The translations under genes and the position numbers were made by a program. From Sulfurimonas gotlandica GD1 (GTDB taxonomy: Bacteria; Campylobacterota; Campylobacteria; Campylobacterales; Sulfurimonadaceae), in the NCBI RefSeq assembly GCF_000242915.1, contig NZ_AFRZ01000001.1, forward strand, positions 1,426,001-1,490,000: a stretch of DNA of 64,000 nt, written 5' to 3'. Below the pieces are notes generated by a model. The model ran no database searches. It was not told the DNA's origin and saw nothing but the letters and a program-made list of their open reading frames with translations. Positions 30,551 through 39,699 of this stretch are shown here, one piece after another (the first letter of the stretch is position 1; each line of letters opens with the position of its first letter).

Positions 30551-33500
30551 ATGAGCATAAGCAATAAGCAATATTCAGATGCAAAAGATATAGCAAAAGA
30601 GTGGCAGAAGCAGATATCTAAAACTAGAGTAAAGTCTGAGAAAAAGTTTCATGAGACTATGGCTCGAATGCTAAAAGATCCTTTAAATAAAATATTTTTA
30701 ATTGAACTGCTAGATCAGAGTTTTCGCTCAAATAATCCACATCGCATCGCAAATCAGCTTGAATACATCTTTGAGAAATATGCTAATACTTCATTTTTTA
30801 GCGATTTTGAAGAAGCACTTGTTTGGTTATTTAGACATGCTGGTATATATATGCCTAGTGTTTCTGTACCACTTTTTATACTCTACTTAAGAAATGATAT
30901 CAGTTCTGTAGTTATCAAGGGTGAAGACAAGTATCTGATGGGGCATCTAAAAAAAAGAAAAGCAGAAGGTACTAGAGTAAATATCAATATCATAGGTGAG
31001 ATGGTTCTTGGTGAAAAAGAGGCTAACGAGCGTATTGAAAAATATAAAACTGCACTTCGTAATCCGGAGATTGATTACATATCTATAAAAATATCTACAA
31101 TTTTTTCACAAATAAATCCTTTGGCTCATAAGTGGAGTGTTAAAGAACTCTCAAGTCGATTAGAACTTATATATGATGAAGCAATGCAAAACACTTTCAC
31201 TGACAGAGACGGCAAGATCTCGCAAAAGTTTGTAAACTTGGATATGGAAGAGTATAAAGATGTGCATCTGACTATAGATGTTTTTAAAGAGACTCTCTCT
31301 AAAGAAAAATATTTCTCACTATATGCAGGTATTGTCATTCAGACATATATACCAGATGCACTGGAACTTGTAAAAGAACTCTCTCTTTGGGCAAAGTTAA
31401 GAGTAAAAAAAGGCGGGGCTCCTATTAAGATAAGAGTAGTTAAAGGTGCAAACCAAGAGATGGAGATGACTGAGGCTAGTCTGAGAGGATGGCATTGCGT
31501 AACTTACGATGAAAAGGCACAAAGTGATGCTAATTATAAGATAGTTCTTGACTATCTTCTCTCTCCTGATATAGCTCCATCTGTTCATACCGGTTTAGCA
31601 TCTCATAACCTTTTTGACCAAGCTCTTGGAATGTTACTCGCTCGCGAGAGATTACTTGAAGAGTACTATAGTGCAGAGATGCTCGAAGGTATGAGTGAAA
31701 CAGCCTATAGAATGTTAAAAAATGAAGGTCTTAATGTAGTTTTATATGCACCTACAGCAACTACAAAAACTTTTACAAATGCCATAGCCTACCTTGTTCG
31801 TCGTTTTGATGAGAACACGGCAGAGCAAAATTTTCTGCGTCATAGTTTTGGACTTGAAGTCGATACTCCTGAGTGGGAAAGACTTGTAGGAAGTTATAAA
31901 AAGTCCATCGAGATGCTAGATGATATAGAACTTATTCCTCATCGTACTCAAGACAGAAATAGCGAAGAGTTTATAAATGCTATAGGTGATGAGGTTTATG
32001 AGTTTAAAAATGAGCCTGATACAGATTTTGCACTTGCCAGTAATATTAGATGGGCTGAGAAAATCAGAGATAAATGGAAAAACATAGGAGCAAATGGCGG
32101 TTATCACGCAAGCTCTGTGATAGGCGGAAAAACTCTAGAGCATGGAGATGCTATAGAAGTTATTGATAAATCACAATACCATGAAAATGTAGTGCTCGGG
32201 AGTTATAAAAAAGCAGCTATACAGGATCTTGAAGATGCTGTAGAAATTGCAAAAGATGATCCTGATGGATGGAGAAAAACAAGCATAAACTACAGAGAAA
32301 AAATATTGATGAGTGTGGCAAATGAGTTTAAAAAAGACAGAGCTGACCTGATCGGTATAGCGGCTGCAGAAGTTGGAAAGGTATTTTCAGAGACTGATGT
32401 TGAGATTTCTGAGGCCATAGACTTTTTAAACTTTTATCCATACAGTGTGCAAAAAATCTCAAAACTTGAAGGTGTCAAACTATCAGCTAAAGGAGTAGGG
32501 CTGGTAGTTAGTCCATGGAACTTTCCTATTGCTATTGCTGTTGGTGGAATTGCTGCTGCACTCGCTAGTGGTAATACGGTGATACTAAAACCTGCATCTG
32601 TGTCTGTACTATGTGCACACCGTTTATGTGAGTGTTTCTGGAGGGCAGGTATTAGTAAAAACACTCTTCAATTAGTCATAACTGATGGAGAAAGAGCCGG
32701 AGAGCATCTGATACCAAACCCTGATATTGATTTTGTAATATTTACAGGTGGAGAGTCAACTGCATATGAGATGCTGAAAAAATGTCCAAGTCTGCATCTA
32801 AGTGCTGAGACCGGAGGGAAAAATGCAACTATAGTCACATCTCTTGCAGATAGAGATCAGGCTGTAAAAAATGTGATTCAGTCTGCATTTAACAACTCAG
32901 GACAAAAGTGTTCTGCAACATCTCTGCTAATTCTTGAAAAAGAACTATATGTTGATAAAAAATTTAGGGCGATGCTCCTAGATGCAGCAGAGTCACTTGA
33001 AGTGGGCTCGGTTTGGGATTTTAAAAATAAAATAGGAACACTTAGTTCTAAAGTAAGCGGAAATCTAGCTAAGTCATTAGAGTTTCTTAGTGAGGATGAA
33101 GAGTGGTTACTAAAACCTTCGTATGCAGATGAGAATAATCCATATCTTTTAAAGCCTTCCATCAGATGGGGCACACACCCTGGAGGATTCACGCATCTAA
33201 ATGAGCTTTTTGGACCTGTTCTGAGTGTAATGAGTGCCGATGATATTTATGAGGCTATTGAGATTGTAAATGAAACGGGATATGGACTCACATCCGGGAT
33301 AGAGAGTCTTGATGAGAGAGAACAGAAAATTTGGCGAGAGAAGATAAAAGCAGGAAATCTTTACATAAACCGAATGACAACAGGGGCTATTGTAACTCGT
33401 CAGCCTTTTGGCGGAATGGGTAAGTCAGCTATAGGAAGTGGTAAAAAAGCAGGCGGATTCAACTATGTGGCTCAATTTATGGATATAGCTCATGACATTA

Positions 33501-34126
33501 CGCCACTCACTCAAAAAAGCAATCATCCATATTTGCAAAGACTTGAACAACTAATACAAAAAGAAGAGCAGTATAAGATGACTCTTGAGAGTGTATATGA
33601 GACAGCTAAAGGATTTGCTTACTGGATAGAGAATGAATTTAGCAAAGAGCATGATTATACTAATATTCGTGGTGAGAGTAATATCATAAGGTATTTAAGT
33701 GTTGAGAATATTATTCTTAGATTTGAAAACAGTGACTCTCTTTATGAGATGCTCTCATCTATCTGCGCAGTTAAGATGAGTGGTGCAAAGTTGCAGCTTT
33801 CAATTGCTGAAAATATACGAGTAGAAGCATCTGATTGGATTAAAAAGTATGTTGATACTTTAATTGATGATAATGATATTGTAAGCTTTGAAGATCAAGA
33901 AAAGCTTATAGCTCATATTAAAACTACCAAACGAGTTAGATTTCTAAAACCTAGCTCAGTGCAAGATACAATATATGAAAAGATTGTTGATGAAGCACTT
34001 CATATTGCATCTGAACCTTTTGTATCACACGGAAGAATAGAGCTTATGCACTACTATGTTGAGCAAAGCATATCAAATAGTTATCATCGTTATGGAAATT
34101 TAGGTTTTATAGGTTTGCCAAAGTAA
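30551..34126 (+). CDS. putA: Bifunctional proline dehydrogenase / P5C dehydrogenase PutA
   Basis: A 1191-residue enzyme that oxidises proline to glutamate in two steps. The FAD-dependent proline dehydrogenase barrel covers about residues 60-440 (IKISTIFSQINP, IRVVKGANQEMEM, ASHNLFDQA and the RRFDENTAEQNF segment). The aldehyde dehydrogenase domain is at about 480-980, with SPWNFPIAI, FTGGEST, ETGGKN and the catalytic Cys in NNSGQKCSATS. A C-terminal domain of about 190 residues follows. There is no N-terminal DNA-binding ribbon-helix-helix, so it is not a self-regulating PutA. I use the ATG at 30551, 8 bases after proB, and not an upstream start that overlaps proB. Confidence 0.95.
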   Translation: MSISNKQYSDAKDIAKEWQKQISKTRVKSEKKFHETMARMLKDPLNKIFLIELLDQSFRSNNPHRIANQLEYIFEKYANTSFFSDFEEALVWLFRHAGIYMPSVSVPLFILYLRNDISSVVIKGEDKYLMGHLKKRKAEGTRVNINIIGEMVLGEKEANERIEKYKTALRNPEIDYISIKISTIFSQINPLAHKWSVKELSSRLELIYDEAMQNTFTDRDGKISQKFVNLDMEEYKDVHLTIDVFKETLSKEKYFSLYAGIVIQTYIPDALELVKELSLWAKLRVKKGGAPIKIRVVKGANQEMEMTEASLRGWHCVTYDEKAQSDANYKIVLDYLLSPDIAPSVHTGLASHNLFDQALGMLLARERLLEEYYSAEMLEGMSETAYRMLKNEGLNVVLYAPTATTKTFTNAIAYLVRRFDENTAEQNFLRHSFGLEVDTPEWERLVGSYKKSIEMLDDIELIPHRTQDRNSEEFINAIGDEVYEFKNEPDTDFALASNIRWAEKIRDKWKNIGANGGYHASSVIGGKTLEHGDAIEVIDKSQYHENVVLGSYKKAAIQDLEDAVEIAKDDPDGWRKTSINYREKILMSVANEFKKDRADLIGIAAAEVGKVFSETDVEISEAIDFLNFYPYSVQKISKLEGVKLSAKGVGLVVSPWNFPIAIAVGGIAAALASGNTVILKPASVSVLCAHRLCECFWRAGISKNTLQLVITDGERAGEHLIPNPDIDFVIFTGGESTAYEMLKKCPSLHLSAETGGKNATIVTSLADRDQAVKNVIQSAFNNSGQKCSATSLLILEKELYVDKKFRAMLLDAAESLEVGSVWDFKNKIGTLSSKVSGNLAKSLEFLSEDEEWLLKPSYADENNPYLLKPSIRWGTHPGGFTHLNELFGPVLSVMSADDIYEAIEIVNETGYGLTSGIESLDEREQKIWREKIKAGNLYINRMTTGAIVTRQPFGGMGKSAIGSGKKAGGFNYVAQFMDIAHDITPLTQKSNHPYLQRLEQLIQKEEQYKMTLESVYETAKGFAYWIENEFSKEHDYTNIRGESNIIRYLSVENIILRFENSDSLYEMLSSICAVKMSGAKLQLSIAENIRVEASDWIKKYVDTLIDDNDIVSFEDQEKLIAHIKTTKRVRFLKPSSVQDTIYEKIVDEALHIASEPFVSHGRIELMHYYVEQSISNSYHRYGNLGFIGLPK

Positions 34127-34138
34127 AAAAGGAAAATA

Positions 34139-35608
34139 ATGGAAATACCCGTACTAGTATCTTTTGTAGGATATATGCTTGTCATGGTTGGAATTGGTCT
34201 TTACTTCTTTTTTAAAACTTCTGACCTTAGTGATTACATACTGGGTGGTCGTGGCTTGGGACCTGGAGTAACTGCTCTGAGTGCAGGAGCATCAGATATG
34301 AGCGGATGGTTGCTTTTAGGACTGCCAGGGATGATGTACAGTGATGGAATTGTCGGGAGTTGGATAGCTGTAGGATTGGTAATTGGCGCTTATTTAAATT
34401 GGCACTATGTCGCAAAACCTCTACGTGTATATACTCATCACTTAAATGATGCTATTACGATCCCGGATTATTTTTCATCTCGTTTTAAAGATGATGCAAA
34501 CACTCTGCGTATAGTTACAGCAGTTGTGATTTTACTATTTTACACTCTCTATACATCTTCTGGTTTAGTTGGTGGTGCAAAACTTTTTGAGGCCACATTT
34601 CATCTTGATTATTCTATGGCATTGCTTGTTGGGAGTTTTATTATAGTCTCATACACATTTCTGGGAGGTTATAACGCTGTAAGCTGGACAGACTTTATTC
34701 AAGGTATCTTGATGATGTTAGCTTTAGTTGTAACTCCTATTGTTGTCATATATGAAATCGGTGGAGTTAGTGAAGCATTAAGTTTAATAGAACAGGCTAA
34801 TCCGAGTCATCTTGATATAATAAGCGGAACTTCATTTATAAGCATACTATCACTCTTGGCATGGGGACTTGGATATTTTGGGCAACCACATATTTTGGTG
34901 CGCTTTATGTCAATTCGACATGAAGATGAGATGGAAAAAGCAAAGCTTATAGGTATGAGTTGGATGGGTATCTCTATAATTGGTTCGCTCTCAGTTGGTT
35001 TTTTCGGTTATGCTTATGTTTTGGCAAGTGGAATAGAGATTCAAGATAGTGAAAAGATATTTATCACTCTTTCTCAACTGCTGTTTAATCCATGGATTGC
35101 AGGTTTTTTACTTGCCGCGATATTGGCAGCGATTATGAGTACGGTAGATTCTCAGCTGTTAGTTTCATCTTCTGTGCTTACAAGAGATATTTACCATGCA
35201 GTGATTAGAAAAAATGCTTCAGACAAAGAGTTGGTCTGGGTTGGACGTGGGACGGTTATTGTTATTGCAATAATAGCCTGGTATTTATCTAGCGATAGAA
35301 ATTCAAGTGTTTTACAGTTAGTCTCCTACGCTTGGGCTGGATTTGGTGCAGCTTTTGGTCCACTGATACTCTTTAGTCTTTATAGCAGTACGATTACAAG
35401 AACAGGGGCTATAGCCGGGATGCTAACTGGTACCATAAGTGTAATAGTATGGAAACAGTTAGAAGGCGGTATATTTGATCTTTATGAATTGCTTCCGAGT
35501 TTTATCTTTGCATCTATAGCAATCGTAGTATTTAGCAAAAAAAGCATCAGCTGTCCTGAGTATGTTAGAAAAGCATTTAAAGAGGTACATGAGCGACTTA
35601 AAAAATAA
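34139..35608 (+). CDS. putP: Sodium/proline symporter PutP
   Basis: A 489-residue solute:sodium symporter with about 13 membrane spans. The family signature is visible: DYILGGRGLGPGVTALSAGASDMSGWLLLG, the WHYVAKPLR segment, FLGGYNAVSWTDFIQG and the AAIMSTVDSQLLVSSS Na-site helix. It imports proline with sodium. It follows putA by 12 bases and has an AAGGAA site, so uptake and breakdown are co-expressed. Other SSS-family substrates cannot be excluded, but the putA link makes proline by far the most likely. Confidence 0.93.
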   Translation: MEIPVLVSFVGYMLVMVGIGLYFFFKTSDLSDYILGGRGLGPGVTALSAGASDMSGWLLLGLPGMMYSDGIVGSWIAVGLVIGAYLNWHYVAKPLRVYTHHLNDAITIPDYFSSRFKDDANTLRIVTAVVILLFYTLYTSSGLVGGAKLFEATFHLDYSMALLVGSFIIVSYTFLGGYNAVSWTDFIQGILMMLALVVTPIVVIYEIGGVSEALSLIEQANPSHLDIISGTSFISILSLLAWGLGYFGQPHILVRFMSIRHEDEMEKAKLIGMSWMGISIIGSLSVGFFGYAYVLASGIEIQDSEKIFITLSQLLFNPWIAGFLLAAILAAIMSTVDSQLLVSSSVLTRDIYHAVIRKNASDKELVWVGRGTVIVIAIIAWYLSSDRNSSVLQLVSYAWAGFGAAFGPLILFSLYSSTITRTGAIAGMLTGTISVIVWKQLEGGIFDLYELLPSFIFASIAIVVFSKKSISCPEYVRKAFKEVHERLKK

Positions 35609-35615
35609 TGTTTAT

Positions 35616-35963
35616 TTAAGAGATGAAATCATAACCTTTTTTAGTAAGTACCAGAGTTACACCATCTTCTTGTACTTCTATAAAACCATAATCTTTTAGT
35701 TCTTTCATCGCTTCTGCTAAAGCACTGTCTTGTTTAGAGTCTAGTTTTTTTATAATATTTGTAACTACATCTCCTTTTGTCATAATTTGACCAATACTTC
35801 TGTTCTTTTTAAACCAAGCCATAAACATATCTTTTACTTCATTTTTAGGAGCTACGTCTATTTTTTTCTCTTTAGGAGAAGATTTTCTTCTGCTATTGTT
35901 GTTATTACTATTTTTTGGAAAAGGTTTTGCATTATTGTAGTTTTTTTTAGGAGAGGGGTTCAT
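35616..35963 (-). CDS. Asn/Lys-rich protein with a small C-terminal winged-helix-like domain
   Basis: A 115-residue protein. The first 40 residues are low-complexity and basic (Asn, Lys, Ser, Pro). Residues about 45-115 form a compact domain with the pattern of a winged helix (MTKGDVVTNIIKKL, LKDYGFIEVQEDG, LVLTKKGYDFI). It may bind DNA or RNA. It is convergent with putP and probably monocistronic. No specific family recognised. Confidence 0.65.
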   Translation of the reverse strand: MNPSPKKNYNNAKPFPKNSNNNNSRRKSSPKEKKIDVAPKNEVKDMFMAWFKKNRSIGQIMTKGDVVTNIIKKLDSKQDSALAEAMKELKDYGFIEVQEDGVTLVLTKKGYDFIS

Positions 35964-36032
35964 ACTTTGGCCTTATGATTGTGTGATTTTTTAATTTCGG
36001 CATTGTCACATAATATTGCTAAATAAATAGAA

Positions 36033-36227
36033 TTAGTTACTTCTTGCAAGGGCTGCAAAGTCAATTGTTTGGGATTTTTCTTCCTTAGCTTTTTTGTCTT
36101 CTTCAAAACTTCCTGTGCTAAAGATGTACTCACTGCTTTTTAGAGTACATCCTTTCATCCCAGGTACGCAAGGTTTTTTTACAAGTTTGCATTCGCCTTT
36201 ATAATCATGCTGACAAGTCCAACCCAT
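36033..36227 (-). CDS. Small Cys-containing protein
   Basis: A 64-residue soluble protein with four cysteines in the first 27 residues (TCQHDYKGECKLVKKPC and a later GCTLKS), which could bind a metal ion or an Fe-S cluster. The rest is a charged linker with a Lys/Glu-rich stretch. The start is preceded only by a weak AAGG site. It is a single gene between two other minus-strand genes; family not recognised, though similar short four-Cys proteins are common in Campylobacterota. Confidence 0.6.
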   Translation of the reverse strand: MGWTCQHDYKGECKLVKKPCVPGMKGCTLKSSEYIFSTGSFEEDKKAKEEKSQTIDFAALARSN

Positions 36228-36276
36228 AGTGCGCCTTTAAAATTTATTATTTTAAAATTATAGCAAATTTTATTTC

Positions 36277-37659
36277 TTAGTTGATATTTCCGTTGTTATC
36301 AACTTTAAGTAGGTATAGATCTTTGCTGTTGTTATCTTTAGATGTTATATAGCCAGTCACTACAAAACCATCTTTGACTTTTGCCAAGGCATGTCCTTTA
36401 TCGTCTCTATCTCCACCATAATTTCTAGTCCAAACTACATTTCCGACTTTGTCTATTTTTAGCAGATAAACATCACTGTTATAGCTATGAGTTTCATTTG
36501 TATAGCCTACGATTACATAACCATCATCTACTTCAACTATGCCATTACCCTCTTCATGTTCTTTTGAACCGTAGTGGTATTGCCAAACTTTGTTTCCGTC
36601 TTTGTCTATCTTTACAACATAGATGTCTTTTTGGTTTCTGTGGTCACTGTCTGTTGTGCCTACTATTATATAGCCGCCATCTTTAGTCTGAATTATTTGG
36701 TTTGCAACTTCATCATAACGAAATCCAAAAGCATTGTGCCAGATTCTGTCTCCATCTTTATTTAGCTTTATAACATAAGAGTCTTTTCCGCCATTACCCC
36801 AAGTATCAGTTTCTCCTGCAAGAACATAACCGTCACTGACAGATATAATAGAGTTGGCTTTTTCTACCTTGTTTCCGCCATATCGTTTGATACCATTTCT
36901 TTGTCCATCTGTGTTAATCGCATTGAGGTAAAAGTTGATTTCTGAGTCGAAGAATTTCACATGATCTTCATACCCTGCTATTAGCAGATTATTATCACTT
37001 ATCTTTATCATGTCATTACCGATATAGTAATCATCTTTGTCAGAGTAGTAACCTTTTTGCCATCTTAGGTTGCCATCTTTAGATATCTTGGCAAGATATA
37101 AACTTTGGATTCTGTTTCCAAAACTGCGAGTAGTCCCGCCAAGTATAAAACCATCATCTACTTCAACTACCGCTTTAGCTGAGTCAACTCCACCACCGCC
37201 ATAAGCTCCACTCCAAATCTTGTTGCCGAAGTTGTCTACTTTAACAACATAGGCATCATCTTGTCCCTTACCAAAACTCTCAGTCTTTCCAACAAGTAAA
37301 AATCCATCGCTTAATGGCAAGATAGCATTTCCTTCCTCACTATATCTTCCTCCATAGCTTTTCTCAAACGTAGATTTTGTGTTGGCTCTTTGAGCAATAG
37401 CATCTAAAGATTTTTTATCTGAAAAACCATTGATATTTACACCGTTTTGAGTATATACAATTTTGCACCACTGGGCATCATCGTGAGTGTTAAAACAGTG
37501 TTGTGTCTCAACCTTGCCTTTGTCTAGAGAGACGGTTGCTACGATGTTTGATTGAGGATTCTTCTCAGAAAATATTTGAAGAAAGACTCCCTCATTTGTC
37601 TCAATAACTGCTGATAACAATGCAGATGCAAATACCAATACCAATATGACTAATTTCAT
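36277..37659 (-). CDS. Secreted repeat (propeller-like) protein with N-terminal SH3-like domain
   Basis: A 460-residue protein with a signal peptide (1-17). Residues about 20-85 look like a bacterial SH3-type domain, with two Cys (HCFN and WCKI) that may pair. From about residue 95 there are six or seven repeats of about 50 residues with the consensus YGG-x(3)-D-x-A-x(4)-DGF-L-x-G-x-T-x-S-x-G and V-K-x-D-x-x-G-N-x-x-W. Such repeats form beta-propellers in delta-60-repeat and related surface proteins. Probably periplasmic or outer-surface. It stands alone. Partner unknown. Confidence 0.75.
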   Translation of the reverse strand: MKLVILVLVFASALLSAVIETNEGVFLQIFSEKNPQSNIVATVSLDKGKVETQHCFNTHDDAQWCKIVYTQNGVNINGFSDKKSLDAIAQRANTKSTFEKSYGGRYSEEGNAILPLSDGFLLVGKTESFGKGQDDAYVVKVDNFGNKIWSGAYGGGGVDSAKAVVEVDDGFILGGTTRSFGNRIQSLYLAKISKDGNLRWQKGYYSDKDDYYIGNDMIKISDNNLLIAGYEDHVKFFDSEINFYLNAINTDGQRNGIKRYGGNKVEKANSIISVSDGYVLAGETDTWGNGGKDSYVIKLNKDGDRIWHNAFGFRYDEVANQIIQTKDGGYIIVGTTDSDHRNQKDIYVVKIDKDGNKVWQYHYGSKEHEEGNGIVEVDDGYVIVGYTNETHSYNSDVYLLKIDKVGNVVWTRNYGGDRDDKGHALAKVKDGFVVTGYITSKDNNSKDLYLLKVDNNGNIN

Positions 37660-37864
37660 GCTAAACTCCAGAGTTAAAATAATAATATATTATATGATAC
37701 TCAAATATTCTATAAAAATATGTGATAATTAATGTTAAATGATATTTCTTTTGTGATATGTTTAGATTCTACAAAACTAGCGGTTGAATATACTATGCTA
37801 TGCTTTTGGAATGAAAAAAAAATTAATGATTATTTTATTACTTTTACAATTATCAAGGAACTAA

Positions 37865-38635
37865 ATGAAAATATTTTTTCTACTTATTGCATCTCTGTTT
37901 TTTAGTGCTGTTGCTTATGCACATGGCATCTCAGAAGCAGATAAGCAGGCGATGATAGATGGCGGAAACCTTCGCTACATCTGGCTTGGCGCCACACATA
38001 TGTTGAGTGGATATGATCACTTGCTATTTCTATTTGGAGTTGTCTTTTTTCTGACAACTACAAAGGATATTATTAAGTTTGTGACCATATTTACAATCGG
38101 ACACAGTATTACGCTAATATTTGCTACCTTTATGGGTATTAATGCAAATTACTATCTTATAGATGCAGTTATTGCGATTAGTGTTATTTATAAAGCATTT
38201 GACAACAACAAAGGCTTTGGAAACTATCTTGGGGTTAAGTCTCCAAACTTACTGGTTATGGTTCTTTTATTTGGACTTATACATGGTTTTGGACTATCGA
38301 CAAGACTGCAACAGTTGCCATTAGGTGAGCAAAACTGGGATATGTTACTAAGAATTATCTCATTTAACGTAGGTGTTGAGCTGGGACAGATTATTGCTCT
38401 GATCTTTATGCTGGTAGTACTTACACAGTGGAGAAAGAGAAAATCTTTCCTTAGACTTAGTAAAGTTACAAACCATGCTCTAATGTTTGCAGGTTTTATG
38501 CTTTTACTTATGCAACTACACGGTTACCTTCATACAACAAATGAAGAGGAATTTGGATTTAACAAGGATGCTCACCAGCATATTCATATGGATATGGAAG
38601 CTAAACAAAAAGAGTATATTTACGACTCACTATAA
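37865..38635 (+). CDS. HupE/UreJ-family membrane protein
   Basis: A 256-residue protein with a signal-like first segment and six or seven spans. The HupE/UreJ_2 motifs are clear: the HMLSGYDHLLFL segment after the first span, FTIGHSITL and GLIHGFGL, plus NVGVELGQ. Family members are proposed to import nickel or other metals, or to help hydrogenase and urease maturation. The C-terminal tail is His-rich (KDAHQHIHMDMEAK). It is followed at 10 bases by a His-rich periplasmic protein, which suggests a shared metal function. Confidence 0.82.
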   Translation: MKIFFLLIASLFFSAVAYAHGISEADKQAMIDGGNLRYIWLGATHMLSGYDHLLFLFGVVFFLTTTKDIIKFVTIFTIGHSITLIFATFMGINANYYLIDAVIAISVIYKAFDNNKGFGNYLGVKSPNLLVMVLLFGLIHGFGLSTRLQQLPLGEQNWDMLLRIISFNVGVELGQIIALIFMLVVLTQWRKRKSFLRLSKVTNHALMFAGFMLLLMQLHGYLHTTNEEEFGFNKDAHQHIHMDMEAKQKEYIYDSL

Positions 38636-38645
38636 AAGGATAAAA

Positions 38646-39011
38646 ATGAAAAGATTAATAAAAACAGCATTAGTTACAGCATTTGTAGCATCTACATCAC
38701 TATTTGCAGGTTCAGGACACTCACATGGCGAGCATGGACATTCTCACGCACATGAGCAAGCAGCAGTTAGTGAAGCTGATATAAAAGATATTGCAAAACA
38801 AAAAGTAAACACTCTGGTAAAACAAAAAAAAATAGCTAAAAGTTGGGTAAATAGTCCTGTAGATAAGATGGAACTGGCTAAAGTCAACTACAAAAAAGAT
38901 TGGGTAGTTAGTTTTAAAAACACTAAGATAGCAAAGGAAAATAGACAGACACTATATGTGTTTGTAAATAGAAATGGTATGGTAAAAGGTGCTAACTACA
39001 CAGGTAAATAA
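38646..39011 (+). CDS. His-rich periplasmic protein (DUF6488-like), HupE partner
   Basis: A 121-residue protein with a signal peptide (1-21, ending FAG), then a His-rich stretch (HSHGEHGHSHAHEQ) and a small alpha/beta domain of about 85 residues ending VFVNRNGMVKGANYTGK. I use the ATG at 38646 with an AAAAGGAT site; a longer frame that overlaps the upstream gene is not supported. The His cluster suggests metal binding, and the coupling to the HupE-like gene suggests metal delivery or sensing. The domain matches my memory of DUF6488, a family often found next to HupE. Confidence 0.78.
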   Translation: MKRLIKTALVTAFVASTSLFAGSGHSHGEHGHSHAHEQAAVSEADIKDIAKQKVNTLVKQKKIAKSWVNSPVDKMELAKVNYKKDWVVSFKNTKIAKENRQTLYVFVNRNGMVKGANYTGK

Positions 39012-39018
39012 ATACAAA

Positions 39019-39045
39019 AGCAGTCTACAGCCCTTGTAGGCTGTT
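39019..39045 (+). terminator. Rho-independent-like terminator after the HupE operon
   Basis: A 9-bp stem with one G-T pair (39021-39029 with 39035-39043) and a GCCCT loop, followed by TTCTCTCTT. It lies 9 bases past the stop of the His-rich gene. Confidence 0.65.
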
Positions 39046-39099
39046 CTCTCTTGCGCTATACTCTCACAACTAATAAGTATAACTACCTCAAGGAAGATT

Positions 39100-39636
39100 A
39101 TGGCTGCAAATGCAACTATCTACAAAGCCTCACTTAATATCGCTAATATGGATTGTCATTACTACGGTGAGCACAACCTTACTCTAGCTCAACATCCTTC
39201 TGAAAATGATTTTCGTTTGATGATTCGCTTGGTAGCTTTTGCTCTTAATGCTGATGAACATTTGGTTTTTTGTAAAGGAATTGCTCAAGATGATGAACCT
39301 GATTTGTGGAAAAAGGCTTTAGATGGAGAGATTAAACTCTGGATTGATTTAGGTCAGCCTGATGAGAAACGGATTAAAAAAGCTTGTGGTCGTTCTGAGA
39401 AAGTAATCATCTATACTTATCAGGAAGGAAGTGCATCTGCATGGTGGAAACAGTCTCAGAAACTTCTAAATCGTTTTAAAAACCTCTCTGTAGTTTATCT
39501 AAACATTGATGGTGACATAGAGATGTTAACAAAAAGAGCAATGACTCTCTCATGCAATATGAGTGATGAAGAACTTACTGTTCTTGACGATGAAAACAGT
39601 GTAATAATTACACAAGAGAGATGGAAAGAGGCATAG
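39100..39636 (+). CDS. yaeQ: YaeQ family protein
   Basis: A 178-residue cytosolic protein of the YaeQ family, which has a PD-(D/E)XK nuclease-like fold. Matching segments include ATIYKASLNIANMDCHYYGEHNLTLAQHPSENDFRLM, where the histidine and acidic positions resemble the nuclease core, and LWIDLGQPDEKRIKKAC. E. coli YaeQ was linked to haemolysin expression, but its biochemical role is unclear. The ATG has a CAAGGA site and the gene is single. Confidence 0.88.
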   Translation: MAANATIYKASLNIANMDCHYYGEHNLTLAQHPSENDFRLMIRLVAFALNADEHLVFCKGIAQDDEPDLWKKALDGEIKLWIDLGQPDEKRIKKACGRSEKVIIYTYQEGSASAWWKQSQKLLNRFKNLSVVYLNIDGDIEMLTKRAMTLSCNMSDEELTVLDDENSVIITQERWKEA

Positions 39637-39699
39637 AAAAGTTTTAAGATAGATGTAAAACAATTTAATTATTATGTGAGTGTGCTATAATAATTTATT

